From: CAKZSB01 sp964573105
GTDB taxonomy: Bacteria; Pseudomonadota; Gammaproteobacteria; Granulosicoccales; Granulosicoccaceae
Direction of reading: 5' to 3'
Assembly (NCBI GenBank): GCA_964573105.1
Contig: CAZNIS010000019.1
Location: forward strand, 1-64,000
DNA length: 64,000 nt
In this document: piece after piece, positions 61,979 through 64,000 of the stretch
Position numbering within the stretch: position 1 is the first letter of the stretch
Layout of the letters: each line of letters opens with the position of its first letter
Translations under genes and position numbers: made by a program
Notes under the pieces: model-generated
The model's input: only the letters and a program-made list of their open reading frames with translations
Told to the model about the DNA's origin: nothing
Database searches by the model: none

Positions 61979-62794
61979 CGTTCGTTTAACTCCTTTCCTT
62001 AGTATTTATTGCCATTCCAATACAGCATGAGTTAAGTAAAACGTCGACCCTAACTGCATGCATCGACTATTGAACCCACAAGTTATTGTGGATTGGTTTT
62101 CATATTTACCGATTTTTGAGACAACGTCAACAAAGAATTTACAAAGAACGATAAACAATCTATCGACAAATTCATTCAAACAAAAAATAAACTACCTTAG
62201 TAAGTTTTTTATCAAGCACTAATGCAATCAAATCCGATTGGCGTACCCAGTGGTTTACTGAGTTGACAAAAAATAGCCATACCCGCCGATCAAATTTTCA
62301 TTGCCTGTCAATAGGCCGTTTGTGTCATTAGTGACCACCTCATTTTTACCTAATCCCAAAAACGGGTATTAATCACTGGACATTTCAATTTCGACAAAAC
62401 GACGCTAAAGACGGCCATTACTCTGACCTGACAACCACCTGATCCGAATCCGGATACACCGTTGCCTTTTTCAAAGCAAAACACATCACTGCACAATCAA
62501 TATCCCATCAATTCCATTTTGTTTTTAATTGCCGGGAATTAATTCCCCTTGCCTTGAGTGACACTGGTATTTTGTAAGTCGGATAAATCGGATTTGATAC
62601 TGACGAGAAAAACTTTTACTGATTTCAAATAATCCCTTTGCCCCTATTCGGGTCATATCGCTTTTCGCGTCTTATTGAAATGACCGTAAAGCGGCTGCCA
62701 GGAAAGGATAACTATCACCGCTATCGGGAAGGCCACTTTTACTAACAGCCAGTCAACCGCCAGCCTCATAAACAGGTGGCGAAGTAATCCAGCG
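61979..62794. other. long AT-rich intergenic region, no gene seen
   Basis: About 815 bases distinctly more AT-rich than the rest of the window. No convincing ORF of over 60 residues with protein-like composition was found on either strand. It is expected to hold the promoter of the 61978 gene and the tail of the region near 62794. Confidence 0.5.
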
Positions 62795-63718
62795 TTATCT
62801 CAACTTCGCCTCTTGCGCGCGAATCAACGCGGTCACTGTCTCGTTGTAGGGCGTTGGGAAATCGTGGCGCAAACCCACGACAGGCACCATGCCATTGATG
62901 GCATCGATCTCTGATCGACGTTTGGCGCGATAATCCTGCTGCAGTGAAGGATTGGCATTGGGCATCGCTGAGACAAATGTCTCCAGATAAGCTACCGGAT
63001 CGTCAAAGCTGAATGAAACACCCTCTTTCAGCCCCAGATGGTAAGCCTCCAGCATACAGCCGATCGAGATGTTGCGTGATTCCGGGTTAGCGAGCAACTC
63101 GCCTATGGTGCAGTCGAACAATGCACAAGGTGCACTCAGGCCAACATTGCAGATGAATTTCTCCCAGATCAGTTGATGGATATCCTCAAATGACTCAACG
63201 TTGAAGCCAGCGGCACGCCAGGCAGACTCGAGGCGTTCCAGCCGCTCGGTCAATCCGCCTTTCATCTCGCCCAGGCGGATCAGTTTCATTGCATTGTGTT
63301 TGGCGTGGCCGGGGCCGATCATCGCAGCACCGAACCCATCGGCAACCCCCAACAGCACATTGTCAGTGGCCATGTGTTCAGCAATGCGTTCGCCGGCACC
63401 CAGACCATTCTGGATAGTCAGTACCAGCGAGTCGGCGTCCATTGACGCGGCGATATCCCTGGCAGCAGCCCCGACCCCACCCCCTTTTGTGGCAATCACA
63501 TACAGATCACACGCTGGCAACTGCCCAAGTGCTGTCGCCGCGCGAATACCCGGAACTGTTCGAACCCCTGTTGGCCCGTCAATCGTCAATCCACGTTCAT
63601 TGATCGCAGACACATGATCGGCCCAAGTGTCCACGGCATACACATCTTGCCCGCAATCGGCAAATTGCGCTGCATAGATCGACCCCATCGCGCCGGTACC
63701 GACAATGGCTATTTTCAT
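62795..63718 (-). CDS. ketopantoate reductase family protein (PanE-like)
   Basis: A 307-residue ketopantoate reductase superfamily member with the standard GTGAMGSIYAAQF (GxGxxG) N-terminal loop, 'LVLTIQNGLG', and 'WEKFICNVGLSAPCALFDCTIGELL' with the catalytic Lys. Length matches PanE, unlike the two longer GASYGS-type paralogues at 4.5 and 11 kb. So it is the best candidate for real ketopantoate reductase or a close relative acting on another 2-keto acid. Start at 63718 with AGAGAAC upstream. The last 280 bases of the window hold no further gene. Confidence 0.85.
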   Translation of the reverse strand: MKIAIVGTGAMGSIYAAQFADCGQDVYAVDTWADHVSAINERGLTIDGPTGVRTVPGIRAATALGQLPACDLYVIATKGGGVGAAARDIAASMDADSLVLTIQNGLGAGERIAEHMATDNVLLGVADGFGAAMIGPGHAKHNAMKLIRLGEMKGGLTERLERLESAWRAAGFNVESFEDIHQLIWEKFICNVGLSAPCALFDCTIGELLANPESRNISIGCMLEAYHLGLKEGVSFSFDDPVAYLETFVSAMPNANPSLQQDYRAKRRSEIDAINGMVPVVGLRHDFPTPYNETVTALIRAQEAKLR

Positions 63719-64000
63719 GGTTTGTTCTCTTGATCGAGCAAGACGATTAGCCGAATGGCTCTAGGGTTGGGTGCGCCGAACAGGGTATTGTACCGCCAGC
63801 ACGGGATGACTGATAAACGTTTGCCCGGGTTCGCCGGCTGGCTTATGCGCGGCGTGAGCTAACGAGCAGGCTAATGCCTATACAAAACTGGGTCGGGGTA
63901 AGGCGAGTGCACTCCAGTGCAAAGGTGATCAAACGTCTAATCCGCACAAACTGTGGCACCCGGGACAGGCACCTGCGAATCGGGATTGCTTGCTATCAGA

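Noticed and set aside
1..64000. tRNA, rRNA, CRISPR arrays, insertion sequences and prophage genes
   Set aside because: I looked for cloverleaf-like blocks, regular repeat-spacer arrays, transposase motifs and phage structural proteins and saw none that I could support.

Overview
The window comes from a moderately GC-rich bacterial chromosome (roughly 55-60% by eye). The gene content suggests a marine, heterotrophic, aerobic proteobacterium, most likely a gammaproteobacterium. The pointers are a DMSP lyase (DddP), a hydroxyproline-betaine epimerase (HpbD), a TctABC carboxylate transporter, a diheme peroxidase, cytochrome P460 and a YjgN/M48 pair. I infer the class from content only; there is no rRNA or tRNA here. 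One run of exactly 100 Ns (13808-13907) lies inside tctA, so this is a scaffolded draft or metagenome assembly. I see no phage, insertion sequence, integron or CRISPR array.

Layout. 0-12 kb: an XRE-type HTH/P-loop ATPase, a molybdenum block (ModA plus a MoeA-like/MobA-like fusion), a ketopantoate-reductase-like protein with a close paralogue at 11 kb, a DUF3750 protein, a secreted protein, a NarL-type two-component system and 3-hydroxyanthranilate dioxygenase. 12-24 kb: a HAD dehalogenase, tctABC behind a GntR-like palindrome, a damaged kynB-kynA junction, a trimethylamine-dehydrogenase-like flavoprotein, then an SAH-hydrolase-like/methyltransferase/desaturase/DUF2867 block. 24-38 kb: an AtuA-like/DUF4387 pair, periplasmic hydrolases, a TIR protein, a cyclase-family hydrolase, a DapF-like protein lacking its catalytic cysteines, a repeat cluster, a divergent hydrolase/AraC pair and DUF3179. 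38-46 kb: DddP, an aminotransferase, a hybrid histidine kinase and YjgN plus an M48 protease. 46-49 kb: a tight three-gene operon encoding a heme-oxygenase-like diiron protein, a flavodoxin and a PilZ-acyltransferase fusion. 49-64 kb: HpbD with a FAD amine oxidoreductase and a PhyH dioxygenase, a SufR-like regulator with AhpD-like and P460 proteins, a MauG-like peroxidase with an amidohydrolase, methionine aminopeptidase, a second DAO enzyme, a secreted protein/lipoprotein pair and a third ketopantoate reductase.

How the genes fit together. The recurring theme is catabolism of small nitrogen and sulfur compounds: DMSP, hydroxyproline betaine, tryptophan/kynurenine and tricarboxylates. Around it sit flavin and Fe(II) oxidoreductases and periplasmic cytochromes. 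The best candidates for an undescribed system are the HDO/flavodoxin/PilZ-acyltransferase operon, whose layout suggests a c-di-GMP-gated route to an acylated metabolite, and the HpbD/DAO/PhyH cluster, where an Fe(II)/2-oxoglutarate enzyme could stand in for the usual Rieske demethylase. Both functions are inference.
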